From CAYVCG01 sp964449985 (GTDB lineage: Bacteria > Bacillota > Clostridia > Lachnospirales > WRAX01): a stretch of 33,972 nt of DNA. The stretch is taken from positions 1-33,972 of the forward strand of contig CAYVCG010000015.1 in the NCBI GenBank assembly GCA_964449985.1. Reading direction: 5' to 3'. The position numbers and the translations under genes are program-made. Below the pieces are notes generated by a model that saw only the letters and a program-made list of their open reading frames with translations, had not been told where the DNA came from and did not search any database. This document shows positions 33,908 to 33,972 of this stretch, one piece after another. Numbering within the stretch: the stretch's first letter is position 1; each line of letters opens with the position of its first letter.

Positions 33908-33972
33908 AGGTTGTTTTTAGGATTTATTTGTATTTTAATAAAATTTTTTTAACAAAATAACATATTTCTCTT

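Noticed and set aside
1..33972. tRNA, rRNA, CRISPR array, transposase, integrase or phage genes
   Set aside because: Looked for by eye on both strands; no cloverleaf ends with CCA-type acceptor, spaced direct repeats or recombinase motifs were found. A tRNAscan or CRISPR search would settle it.

Overview
This is a low-GC Gram-positive (Firmicutes, Clostridia-like) chromosome segment. The evidence is strong GGAGG-type ribosome sites throughout, AT-rich sigma-A promoters, the tig-clpP-clpX order, a DUF503 gene, a YitT-type membrane protein, and a MurJ / CsaB / TagA-type cell-wall cluster. It is a scaffold from a draft assembly: three runs of exactly 100 N interrupt it. Two of these are false gaps whose flanks repeat the same 55 bases. 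No species name can be supported from the sequence alone.

Region 1 (1-11460) is a carbohydrate-use locus. On the minus strand lie beta-phosphoglucomutase, a GH65 phosphorylase, a GH32 fructosidase and a second GH65 that runs off the left edge. Divergently, on the plus strand, lie an ABC importer (lipoprotein, two permeases), a small HPr-like/zinc-ribbon protein and an MsmK/UgpC-type ATPase. The importer probably brings in a gluco- or fructo-oligosaccharide. GH32 would release fructose, the GH65 enzymes would release beta-glucose 1-phosphate, and the mutase would pass it to glycolysis as glucose 6-phosphate.

Region 2 (11458-12260) holds a membrane-anchored polysaccharide deacetylase that lacks its C-terminal catalytic motifs. 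It lies between two terminators.

Region 3 (12261-19501) is arginine biosynthesis. argC-argJ-argB-argD run on the minus strand and argG-argH on the plus strand, from a shared 183-bp divergent control region with good promoters overlapped by ARG-box-like palindromes.

Region 4 (19502-24405) carries a palindromic repeat, uppP, a divergent DUF503 gene, and the protein-quality-control set tig, clpP and clpX, closed by a terminator.

Region 5 (24406-28169) has an uncharacterised exported protein, a 946-residue phosphodiester glycosidase-type exported protein, and a 169-nt nested inverted repeat.

Region 6 (28170-33972) is cell-envelope biogenesis: murJ, a fused GT4 glycosyltransferase/CsaB pyruvyltransferase, a TagA/WecG-type glycosyltransferase and a YitT-family membrane protein, packed tightly and ended by a terminator. 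I found no tRNA, rRNA, CRISPR array, transposase or phage gene. The most unusual items are the HPr-like/zinc-ribbon protein, the double-GH65 plus GH32 cassette, the truncated deacetylase, the GT4-CsaB fusion and the nested inverted repeat.
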